This document shows, one piece after another, positions 17,341-25,107 of a stretch of 64,000 nucleotides of DNA (its first letter is position 1; each line of letters starts with the position of its first letter). Below the pieces are notes generated by a model that searched no databases, was not told the origin of the DNA, and worked only from the letters and a program-made list of their open reading frames with translations. This DNA is from JAKAFX01 sp049965715 (GTDB taxonomy: Archaea > Thermoplasmatota > Thermoplasmata > Thermoplasmatales > Thermoplasmataceae): NCBI GenBank assembly GCA_049965715.1, contig JBMFWA010000002.1, forward strand, positions 96,484-160,483, given 5' to 3'. The position numbers and the translations under genes are program-made.

Positions 17341-17988
17341 TTGGACATACTTAAGATATTGAAAATAACCGAAACATTTCACAGTCTCCAGGGCGAGGGT
17401 CCCCTGACCGGAATACCAATGTACTTTGTCAGGACAAACGGCTGCAATCTCAGATGCAGCTGGTGTGACTCAAAATACACCTTTTCAGGCGGAACGGAGA
17501 TCGATCTTGAATCCATACTTGCAGGCGTTGGCGAAGCATGGGAACGATGGATTTGTTTTACCGGGGGTGAGCCGCTGATACAGAGGGATGCGGAAGCTTT
17601 CGTGAAGGGAGTGGTTGACATGGGAAAGAGCGTGCTCATTGAAACAAGCGGGTCCATAAGCATAGAAAGATTCGTGAAGTATCCCGGAACCGTGATCGAC
17701 ATGGACATAAAGACGCCGTCTTCAGGAGAATCTGGAAGGCTTTTTGAGAAGAACCTCACCTTCCTGAGGAACAGCGATTACGTGAAGTTCGTTATAGAGA
17801 ATTCGAATGATTATGAATTTGCAAAGGAATTTCTCAAAAGGATTCCCCGGGGTGTGAGATCCATATTCCAGCCATGCTATGGAACGGATGTCAAATGGCT
17901 CGCCGAGAGAATCATCTCAGACAGGATCGATGTTGCACTTATGACCCAGCTCCACAAACAGATATGGGGAGAGATACAGGGAGTTTGA
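17341..17988 (+). CDS. queE: 7-carboxy-7-deazaguanine synthase (radical SAM)
   Basis: Makes the 7-deazaguanine core used for archaeosine in archaeal tRNA. The radical-SAM cysteines are in GCNLRCSWCDSKY, preceded by the family start ETFHSLQGEG that contacts the substrate. FTGGEPL follows. The frame uses a TTG start at 17341; another TTG at 17359 would give MKITETFHS, closer to many homologues. The pyrC gene starts directly after its stop. Other archaeosine genes are not in the window. Confidence 0.92.
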   Translation: MDILKILKITETFHSLQGEGPLTGIPMYFVRTNGCNLRCSWCDSKYTFSGGTEIDLESILAGVGEAWERWICFTGGEPLIQRDAEAFVKGVVDMGKSVLIETSGSISIERFVKYPGTVIDMDIKTPSSGESGRLFEKNLTFLRNSDYVKFVIENSNDYEFAKEFLKRIPRGVRSIFQPCYGTDVKWLAERIISDRIDVALMTQLHKQIWGEIQGV

Positions 17989-19257
17989 ATGGTTATGTTC
18001 GATGCGGTTTATTCAGGCAAGTTTTACTACAGAGGGGATTTTGCCCAGTTGATGATTGGCGTTGAGGATGGTAAAATTTCAAAAATATCCAGGCTTATCA
18101 CAGGACAGAAGGTCGTGGAACTTGGCGGATCCGTATTCCCGGCATCCACTGACATCCATGTGCATTTCAGGGACCCTGGCGAGACTGAAAAGGAGGACTT
18201 CGAAACGGGTTCGATGTCTGCACTCTTCGGGGGAACAACCACCGTCTTCGACATGCCAAACAACTCAATTCCCGTAATGGATTACGATTCCTACCGCAAC
18301 AAGCTTGCAGCCATCAGGAACAGATCGTATGTGGATTTCGGTCTTTACTCGCTTTTCAACGGCAGGAATTCCGATTTGCTCGACAGCGAATCGGCGGGAT
18401 TTAAGGTTTTTCTCGGCGGCAGCACCAACTCGGTCGTTATGAACGATTACCTTGAGAGAGATATGGAGAATATCAGATCAGCGGACAAACCCGCCATATT
18501 TCATGCAGAGGATCAGGGATGCCTTGATGCCCACAAAATGGAGGAAAAGACCCTGCAGGATCATGACAGAGCCAGGCCTGAGGAATGCGAGGAGAAGGCT
18601 GTTGAAAGCGTCTCAGGATATGCCATTCCCAAGTCTATCATTGCACATGTCAGTTCCGCAGGTTCACAAGAAAAATTCACTGGAAAAATAATGGAGGTTA
18701 CGCCGCATCACCTCCTGCTCAATGATGAGATGGATCTTGGATCATGGGGGAAGGTAAACCCCCCTCTCAGAAGCAGGGAGACGCAGTCCAGATTATTCCA
18801 GAACTACCTCGACGGAAGATTTTCTGTGATTTCGTCCGATCATGCCCCACATCTTGAGGAGGACAAGGAGGATTTTCAATATGCAAAGTCCGGAATCATA
18901 GGCGTTGAGACAAGGGTCCCGCTGCTGCTTTCCCTTGTCCGCAGAAAAATTCTCCCGCTTGCCGTGTTCATAAGGACTGCAATAGAGACACCGCCTGAAC
19001 TTTTTGGCCTCAGGAAGGGAAAGATAGAGCCTGGATATGCAGCTGATTTTATCTCTGTGGATTTTGCATCTGAGGGGAGAATAAACCAGGAAAAGCTCCA
19101 TTCCAAGGTGCCAGTTTCACCCTTCAACGGCAGGTACGCAGTTTTTCCATCCAGCGTTGTGCTGTCCGGAGAAGTTGTGCTTGAAAACAGGGAGCTTATC
19201 ATGGACAGGCTTGGAAGGTACATTCCGTTCAGGACTGGAAAAGATAGCCATGAATAA
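17989..19257 (+). CDS. pyrC: Dihydroorotase
   Basis: Closes carbamoyl aspartate to dihydroorotate in pyrimidine synthesis. It is a 422-residue amidohydrolase barrel with the first metal motif DIHVHFRDPG, the carboxylated-lysine strand GFKVFLGG, a histidine in IAHVSS, and the late SSDHAPH aspartate/histidine block. The ATG follows the queE stop with no gap, and GGGAG in the end of queE serves as ribosome binding site. The end overlaps rnp4 by 8 bp. Confidence 0.94.
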   Translation: MVMFDAVYSGKFYYRGDFAQLMIGVEDGKISKISRLITGQKVVELGGSVFPASTDIHVHFRDPGETEKEDFETGSMSALFGGTTTVFDMPNNSIPVMDYDSYRNKLAAIRNRSYVDFGLYSLFNGRNSDLLDSESAGFKVFLGGSTNSVVMNDYLERDMENIRSADKPAIFHAEDQGCLDAHKMEEKTLQDHDRARPEECEEKAVESVSGYAIPKSIIAHVSSAGSQEKFTGKIMEVTPHHLLLNDEMDLGSWGKVNPPLRSRETQSRLFQNYLDGRFSVISSDHAPHLEEDKEDFQYAKSGIIGVETRVPLLLSLVRRKILPLAVFIRTAIETPPELFGLRKGKIEPGYAADFISVDFASEGRINQEKLHSKVPVSPFNGRYAVFPSSVVLSGEVVLENRELIMDRLGRYIPFRTGKDSHE

Positions 19258-19528
19258 GAGAGATGCAGATGATCTGGCCATGAGAAGGATAAGATACCTG
19301 GCAGATCTTTCCAGGAGACAGAACGAATTAAGGCTCGCACAGCGTTATGTCTGCATTGCAAGAAACATAGGTAAACGAATGGACATAACGCTCCCTGTTG
19401 ATATAAAGAGGTCTTTCTGCAAGAGGTGCAACACCCCCTATGGATCAGGTAGCACTATTAGATTGAAGAACAGAATACTGACAATAACCTGCAGCGTGTG
19501 CGGGGACCGGAGGAGAATACCTTACTGA
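19250..19528 (+). CDS. rnp4: RNase P protein component 4 (Rpr2/Rpp21)
   Basis: One of the archaeal RNase P proteins; it pairs with Rpp29 on the specificity domain of the RNA. It has 92 residues. The first half is a helical basic region (AMRRIRYLADLSRRQ...AQRYV), and the second is a zinc ribbon with two Cys pairs, CKRC and CSVC, ending GDRRRIPY. The ATG at 19250 lies inside the pyrC stop region (8 bp overlap), so translation is probably coupled. A longer frame reaching 19157 is rejected because the extra N-terminus would overlap pyrC heavily. Confidence 0.92.
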   Translation: MNKRDADDLAMRRIRYLADLSRRQNELRLAQRYVCIARNIGKRMDITLPVDIKRSFCKRCNTPYGSGSTIRLKNRILTITCSVCGDRRRIPY

Positions 19529-19530
19529 AT

Positions 19531-19758
19531 TCAGTCGTTCAGGGTTTCTATGTGAAACATTACCTTGAACCCTTCCATTGTGGCCTGAATCTTATCCGCA
19601 AACCAGACGGAATCTTCTGCGGTGGCGCTCTTTCCCCACTCATAAACCATGTCGTGCTCCCCCATCATGGGCTTGAATCCCAGAGACCGCAGGCGGTTTA
19701 TGACCTCACTGGGTTTCGCACCTTCACTTGAGAATGTGACATCCAAATAGGTTTTCAT
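19531..19758 (-). CDS. Small conserved hypothetical protein (75 aa)
   Basis: Begins MKTYLDVTFSSEGAKPSEV and looks like a compact alpha/beta protein of one repeat: strand, helix (INRLRSLGFKP), strand (DMVYEWGK), helix, and a final strand ending FHIETLND. I recall similar short proteins in archaea but assign no function. A longer frame starts at 19773, but the ATG at 19758 fits the compact fold. It converges with rnp4, with 2 bp between the stops. Confidence 0.68.
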   Translation of the reverse strand: MKTYLDVTFSSEGAKPSEVINRLRSLGFKPMMGEHDMVYEWGKSATAEDSVWFADKIQATMEGFKVMFHIETLND

Positions 19759-19836
19759 GGCAGTTGGACACACATTATACCTGACTATTTATTATTTTTC
19801 TTGGAAAATCACGGCATGTAAATAAAAGTGGCAGGC

Positions 19837-22800
19837 TCACTTCCCGTTGCCGAGCTTTGATGGCCACCAGTTGTATTTCTTTAGTATCAGCATGACCGCT
19901 GGTACGAAAAACGGCCAGCTGATCGCTGTGTCGAAGATAACCCCCATGGCGACTCCCACTCCTATCTCCTGGATTATTTCAATTCCGGTGAAATCCAGAG
20001 CAAAGAAGGTGACAAACAGGATGAGTCCCAGAGTGACAATCACCCCGCCATTTTCGGCCATGCTTGTCCTGATGGCCTCCTCGGTGGTCCTGCCTTTCAT
20101 GACCTCTTCCCTTACTCTGGTTATCATGAAAATGTCGTAATCCATTCCAACCGCGAGAAGCGTTATGAATGTGAAAAGAGGGAGAAATATCAGAAGGGGT
20201 ACTCCTCCTATATAATAGAACAGGACGTAAGTGAGAACCAGCGACATAATCACTGTTGCCATTACCATCAGGATCAGCCTGACCGGAGTGAATACCGAAC
20301 TCAGCTGTATCAGCAGAATAACAAAAATGGATATGGCTAGTATGGGAACTATATCTATAAACGTAGAATGGGTGAAGGAGTTGGCATCTGTGAGCCCCTG
20401 CGTTATGCCTCCAACATAGTAATTAAAACCTTTCAGACTGATGGAGGACAACTCGGTCGGAATGAGGGAGTTTGAAGATATGGCGTTCTGCGAATATGCC
20501 AGACTCCCCATCTGGAAATCTATCACGGCATATCTTGAATTTACCTGACTTATGTAGTTCTGGTTAATGTATGAGGTATAGTTGGAGATCTGTGAAGACG
20601 GGATACCGGAAAAGTCCGGCGATACGTAATATCCATAGGGATACGTCGGGCCATACACCTGTGCTATGCCTGAATTGAGAGAGAGTTCATTTTCCACCTG
20701 TGTGACGACCGCCATCTCTGTCATATTATAGCTGCCGTTGGAAAGCAGCAGGGGAGACGCAAATGACAGGACAATAAAATTCCTCTCGAAGAAATCGCCA
20801 TGGAATGACCCATTTACGATCTGTATGGCTTCAGTTCCACTGCTTGCAGGAAGAAGTGCAAATATATCCATTCCGACTGGCGTAACTGAATAAATGTAAA
20901 GAGCGGCAAGGGTGACAACAATGAAAACCACGAATACCTTGTTCCTGTTCCTGACTATATATGATCCGAGATTTCTCATGCCGTTCTCCATTGCCGCATG
21001 AGTCATCCTGGACGGCCTGGAGGGCCAGAAAATCTTTTCGCCTCCAATGGCCAGCAAGGAGATGAGCATGGATTCTGCAATGATAATGGTGAAGGATATC
21101 CCAATAGCGTTTGTCAGCCCTGATCCGCTGAATATTGGGACGTTTGAGAGCCAGAGAATCAGGTATGCCACAGTCACCGTTATACCGGAGGTAAAAACAG
21201 CATGTCCAGCCCACTGGGATGCATTCAGGACAGCCTCTCCGTTGCCTTTCCTCAGCTCCCTTCTGTACCTTGCCATGATATATACTGCATAGTCCGTTGT
21301 CAGTCCCAGCAGGAGTATGAGGAGCAGGGTCGGAGTTATGAATGTGGCCTTGGAGTGGATTACGTACTCATAAAGCAATCCGTTAATCCCCATGCCGATA
21401 ATTGCTGAAAACATGAATAGCAGAAGAGGTATAAATGCGGCAATGGGCGATCTGAAGAACACGCCAACTATAACTACAGAAAGCATCACACCGAGCACAA
21501 GAGCCGTAATCAGACCGGTCATGGATTCCTGTTCCAGTTCGGAACTGAATGCCGATCCCCCCGCAACATAATAACTGCTTCCCCTGATGCTGTTCTGAAA
21601 CGGCACGGTTATTGCAGTGGCCTGATTGACAAGATCGATGCCGAATGGTCTCTGGAAATTCACTATTATGAGGGTCGTAGTATTATCATATCCTATCATC
21701 TGATGGGCCACGAAGGGTGTCGGGAGAAATGGGTATCTCCAGAAACCAACATTGTTAAGTTCCACGTTAACCGTCTGATTTATATTGCCATTCTTTGATC
21801 TGAGAAGAGCCGCGTAATTCTGGACCAGTGTATTGTTGGAATTGACCTCTACCAGGGGATTTCCGTTCAGTAATGTTCGTATTGAATTTATCACCATGTT
21901 TGTGCTCTCCTGAAGAAGGACGTAGTCACGGCCCAGAAAATGGTATTGAGGGTTGAGATCAATGTTCAGGGCATCAAGGACAAACTGCCTGGGCGACGTA
22001 TAAAGGCGATCAGTGATGAATCCGTTCGCCTGCGAATTTGCCTGCAGACCTCCGGCAGTCACCGTAACAGAAAGTTGCGTGATTTCATTGTTAAATATTG
22101 CGGGACTGGTGTACTGTAAAAGGGAAACATTCTGATCCAGTGATCTGTATGCAAAAATCTGCTCCTGATTTCCCCCTGTGATATTCACAGTCCATGTGGA
22201 CAGTATGGTGCTGTTCACAGCCTCATTCATATAGTGGAAGGGATTCGAAGAAACGTTTTCGGGTTGGGAAATGAGAGTCCCGTTCCAGTGCTTTGAGAAA
22301 TTGTTCAGGTAGCTTATACCGATGATACTGTGGGAATATGTGAGAACCATTCCGGTGTAATTGTATGCCTCAGAATTGCTTTTAATTGGGTTACTCGTCT
22401 GCTTGAGCACAGTTGTGAAATTTTCCAGGTAGATTAGAGGAACTCCAAAAATCAGGGACCCAGTTGAGTTGTATCCCGATATCAAACCATAAAGATTCAC
22501 ATTTGTGCTGTTCAGAAGCTGATATGTAAAGTTTGATTCTTCACTTAAAAGAAATGAAAAGTTGGACAGTATACCCTTCTCAACAGTGAAAATTGATTCA
22601 ATGGACTGAAAATGATAACTTGAGTTTTTCAGTCCTGTCTCAAGGCTGTTCTGAAGGGATATGAGCTGGGCAGACTGGGTGTTCACATTGGTTCCCGTAG
22701 TCACGACGACAAGAGAAGAGGAATTCGATGAATTCAGTGATGGAAAATACTGCGATAGAAGAGCCTGAGAGCGATAAGATTGTGAGTTTGTGGGAACGAT

Positions 22801-22947
22801 GTCAGAACTGAGGTTGTAGCTCACGTCGCTGAAGAACGTCGTTGCGAACGGGAGCATGATCAGGAAAAATATAACCCAGAAAACCAGTATCTTCTTCCTG
22901 TTTCTGACGATGAATTCCCCGATCGACCTGAAATTCCTCTCAAACAT
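19837..22947 (-). CDS. MMPL/RND-superfamily membrane transporter (1036 aa)
   Basis: A large proton-driven exporter-type protein with the two-fold RND layout: one TM helix, a long outside domain, then five TM helices, repeated. The first outside domain is about residues 40-470 and is rich in Asn, Ser and Tyr, as expected outside an acidophile cell. LLGLTTDYAVYIMARYRRE and LAVGMDYDIFMITRVREE are the paired TM4-type motifs with acidic residues (TDY, MDYD) used for proton relay. Related proteins move lipids or hydrophobic drugs. Monocistronic; the substrate is unknown. Confidence 0.9.
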   Translation of the reverse strand: MFERNFRSIGEFIVRNRKKILVFWVIFFLIMLPFATTFFSDVSYNLSSDIVPTNSQSYRSQALLSQYFPSLNSSNSSSLVVVTTGTNVNTQSAQLISLQNSLETGLKNSSYHFQSIESIFTVEKGILSNFSFLLSEESNFTYQLLNSTNVNLYGLISGYNSTGSLIFGVPLIYLENFTTVLKQTSNPIKSNSEAYNYTGMVLTYSHSIIGISYLNNFSKHWNGTLISQPENVSSNPFHYMNEAVNSTILSTWTVNITGGNQEQIFAYRSLDQNVSLLQYTSPAIFNNEITQLSVTVTAGGLQANSQANGFITDRLYTSPRQFVLDALNIDLNPQYHFLGRDYVLLQESTNMVINSIRTLLNGNPLVEVNSNNTLVQNYAALLRSKNGNINQTVNVELNNVGFWRYPFLPTPFVAHQMIGYDNTTTLIIVNFQRPFGIDLVNQATAITVPFQNSIRGSSYYVAGGSAFSSELEQESMTGLITALVLGVMLSVVIVGVFFRSPIAAFIPLLLFMFSAIIGMGINGLLYEYVIHSKATFITPTLLLILLLGLTTDYAVYIMARYRRELRKGNGEAVLNASQWAGHAVFTSGITVTVAYLILWLSNVPIFSGSGLTNAIGISFTIIIAESMLISLLAIGGEKIFWPSRPSRMTHAAMENGMRNLGSYIVRNRNKVFVVFIVVTLAALYIYSVTPVGMDIFALLPASSGTEAIQIVNGSFHGDFFERNFIVLSFASPLLLSNGSYNMTEMAVVTQVENELSLNSGIAQVYGPTYPYGYYVSPDFSGIPSSQISNYTSYINQNYISQVNSRYAVIDFQMGSLAYSQNAISSNSLIPTELSSISLKGFNYYVGGITQGLTDANSFTHSTFIDIVPILAISIFVILLIQLSSVFTPVRLILMVMATVIMSLVLTYVLFYYIGGVPLLIFLPLFTFITLLAVGMDYDIFMITRVREEVMKGRTTEEAIRTSMAENGGVIVTLGLILFVTFFALDFTGIEIIQEIGVGVAMGVIFDTAISWPFFVPAVMLILKKYNWWPSKLGNGK

Positions 22948-23116
22948 GCGAAATGTGTAATCGCTCGATTATTATTAAATCGTACGCTCTTTATTTAGAT
23001 CAAAAAGTTCTTGTTACGCAGGGCCTCTGGAGCTTTATTCCAGTGCTGTCATGGCATCGCATTTCAAAATACACATTGCGTTAATGTTTAATTCCACAAT
23101 TCTACATGTGGTCAAC

Positions 23117-24058
23117 ATGGAATTCAGGCAGATTGATCTGGAAGAATATTTCTATTCTCTGGTCAGGCAGATTCCCAGAGGTATGGTCACCTCATATGGC
23201 GACCTATCGGAGGCATTGGGCGATAAGATTTCTGCAAGGGCATGCGGATATATGCTCTCTGTCAACCCACACCCTGATGTCACTCCATGTTACAGGGTCG
23301 TTCATTCGACCGGCGATGTTGGAAATTTTACTCATCCGCTCGGCCCTGTGGAAAAGATAAGGCGGCTCAACAGCGACGGCATCGTGATAGAAAACAAGAA
23401 AATAAGGGATTTTGAGAAAATCCGTTTCAGAGAATTTGTTTCAGACTATCCACTGAAGCGCTTGCAGGAGGAGCAGAAAAAACTAACAGAATCCATCTCT
23501 TCCGGTGATGGAGACCTTGGAGACGGCATCGCCGGAGTGGATGTGTCCTATATTGGGGACGTTGCCGTTGGATGCGCTGTCTTTTTCAGGAACGGACAGA
23601 CGACAAAAAAGTATTCGGTGACAAAAGTATACTTTCCTTACATACCGGGATACCTTTCCTACAGGGAATTCCCCGCCGTATCCCTACTTCTTCAGGGGTT
23701 CAACGGCACAGTGCTTCTTGACGGCAACGGCCAGCTTCATCCAAGAAAGATGGGCCTTGCAACCTTTGTGGGCGTTAAAATGGGGCTGCGAACAATAGGG
23801 ATTGCGAAATCTCTCGCCGGAGGAAGGGTTGAAGGCAGCTGGGTGTACCTTGATAACGAAAGGAGAGGTTACATTATGAACAGCAAAACGATCGTCAGCG
23901 CAGGCAACATGGTTTCCCTTCATCAAGCGGTGAACTTCACCGAAAGGGAGTTTGGAAAGAAATACCCCTGGATTCTCAAAGTGGCACATGACCAGTGCAC
24001 ACGGCTTGCAAAGAAAATAAGTTTAAGCATTTTGAATGACCAGCACGACAAGAATTAA
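23117..24058 (+). CDS. Fusion of alkylguanine-DNA alkyltransferase-like domain and endonuclease V
   Basis: The first ~100 residues are the DNA-binding/active-site domain of O6-alkylguanine alkyltransferase: IPRGMVTSYGDLSEALG, an ARACGYMLS helix and PCYRVV. The acceptor cysteine is present, but the usual His (PCHRV) is Tyr. A linker helix leads to a complete endonuclease V domain: GVDVSY (first Asp), PYIPGYLSYREFPA (Glu), LDGNGQLHPRKMGLATFVGV (second Asp). Such AGT-endoV fusions are reported from Ferroplasma and relatives. It should repair alkylated and deaminated bases. A frame start at 23051 exists; ATG 23117 gives the natural N-terminus. Confidence 0.92.
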   Translation: MEFRQIDLEEYFYSLVRQIPRGMVTSYGDLSEALGDKISARACGYMLSVNPHPDVTPCYRVVHSTGDVGNFTHPLGPVEKIRRLNSDGIVIENKKIRDFEKIRFREFVSDYPLKRLQEEQKKLTESISSGDGDLGDGIAGVDVSYIGDVAVGCAVFFRNGQTTKKYSVTKVYFPYIPGYLSYREFPAVSLLLQGFNGTVLLDGNGQLHPRKMGLATFVGVKMGLRTIGIAKSLAGGRVEGSWVYLDNERRGYIMNSKTIVSAGNMVSLHQAVNFTEREFGKKYPWILKVAHDQCTRLAKKISLSILNDQHDKN

Positions 24059-24086
24059 AATAACCTTTCTAAATCCCTCAATTCAG

Positions 24087-24171
24087 GCGGAGGTTGTCGA
24101 GCTAGGTTAAAGGCGATGGATTCAGGGTCCATTCCCGTAGGGGTCCGCCGGTTCAAATCCGGCCCTCCGCA
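24087..24171 (+). tRNA. trnL: tRNA-Leu (CAG)
   Basis: Acceptor stem GCGGAGG/CCTCCGC with discriminator A. The anticodon stem ATGGA/TCCAT encloses the loop TTCAGGG, giving anticodon CAG. A long class II variable arm (TCCCGTAGGGG region) follows, then T-arm GCCGG-TTCAAAT-CCGGC. CCA is not encoded. The 3' side borders a decayed transposon remnant. Confidence 0.95.
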
Positions 24172-24468
24172 TTTTGTAACTCAATAGACTTCGAGATTTA
24201 TATACTCAGAATTGATCTGATTTTAAACTTTCATTTGTATTCTCACCTAGGAACGTCCTTGACTTTTTTGGTCACGAAAGATAATTCGGGATCAGTCTTC
24301 CGCTTTAGAGACAATTGATTCAGATGCAGGCATGGATATACCATCTCTTAATTTTATCTGACGTGAGCGGGAAGACCCATTGATTCGGCAAGGGGATGAA
24401 AGCGAACATTAACAACCTACTATAAATATAATAATTGAAGTTCAGAATCATTTAACTGAAACTCCATT
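24172..24468. other. Intergenic region between tRNA-Leu and the TnpB remnant
   Basis: No gene is supported. TATA-like stretches occur at about 24195-24205 and 24420-24432 (CTATAAATATAATAATT); the latter sits 40-50 nt before the first TnpB-like frame and may be its old promoter. Confidence 0.4.
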
Positions 24469-24934
24469 ATGATCATTTCCATCCTGGAAACAGGAAGACA
24501 ATTCAGGGAGGCATGTCAGATGGTCCTGAACTATAGATTTTCCACAAAGACATTCAATAAGAACAGGCTCGACAAAGGGACGTATGCGATGGTAAGGGAA
24601 TAAATACCCACATTGCCATCAGCACTTGTACAGACTGCAAGGGATACCGCATCCGAATCCCTGAAGCAGACTAACACAGAAATGCTCAAAATGCGGGTAC
24701 ACAAACAAAGACAACAGGGAAGGATCAGTCTTCCACTGCCAGAATTGCATCCTTGAACTTCATGCCGATCTCAATGCTGCAAGAAACATCGGAATGCGCG
24801 GTAAATCTGAGTATTTCAGGCTGATGTCAACCAGTCAATCTTTGCGCCATCCAGGCAGCAACAACCCCCTGCGAAAGGTGGGAGTAGTTGACTATTTCCC
24901 TCAATGTATTCAAATGTCAGCTGGCAGACAGTAG
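24469..24934 (+). pseudogene. tnpB: Decayed IS200/IS605-family tnpB remnant
   Basis: Two pieces of a TnpB protein remain. A 44-codon frame (24469-24603) ends in TAA and reads like a TnpB start: FREACQMVLNYRF, KNRLDKGTYAMVRE. After about 35 bp the tail reappears: RIRIPEAD in one frame (from about 24640), then a shift into the frame with the zinc ribbon, CSKCGYTN (from 24683) and CQNC, then LHADLNAARNIGM. This frame runs to TAG at 24932. About 300 internal residues with the RuvC core are missing, so it cannot work. The order and frames show deletion plus frameshift. It lies 300 bp after tRNA-Leu. Confidence 0.85.
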
Positions 24935-25107
24935 CGAAACTGGTCAGATCGCTCGTGGCTTCTTGCGTGCCTGCATCCGTAAAGTCAGATGAATTAGCAT
25001 GAAGGACATGGTACCTTTGGAACGAAATGAATTCAAGCCCATGGGGATTCTGCCAGCAACCTATTCACGGGAAATTCCCTGCGAAAGACAGGAAAGGAGG
25101 CTACTAA
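24935..25107. other. Sequence between the tnpB remnant and the H+-ATPase gene
   Basis: Probably the old right end of the IS element: a stretch near 25025-25055 (GAATTCAAGCCCATGGGG) resembles the kind of sequence found at IS605-type right ends, but without a second copy the end cannot be fixed. No coding frame is supported. Confidence 0.35.

Noticed and set aside
19157..19249. Longer RNase P component 4 start inside pyrC
   Set aside because: Would add a Cys-rich stretch that is only pyrC in another frame; ATG 19250 matches the family.
24935..25107. A functional guide (reRNA) for TnpB
   Set aside because: The element is deleted and frameshifted, and no second copy is available to define its end or scaffold.
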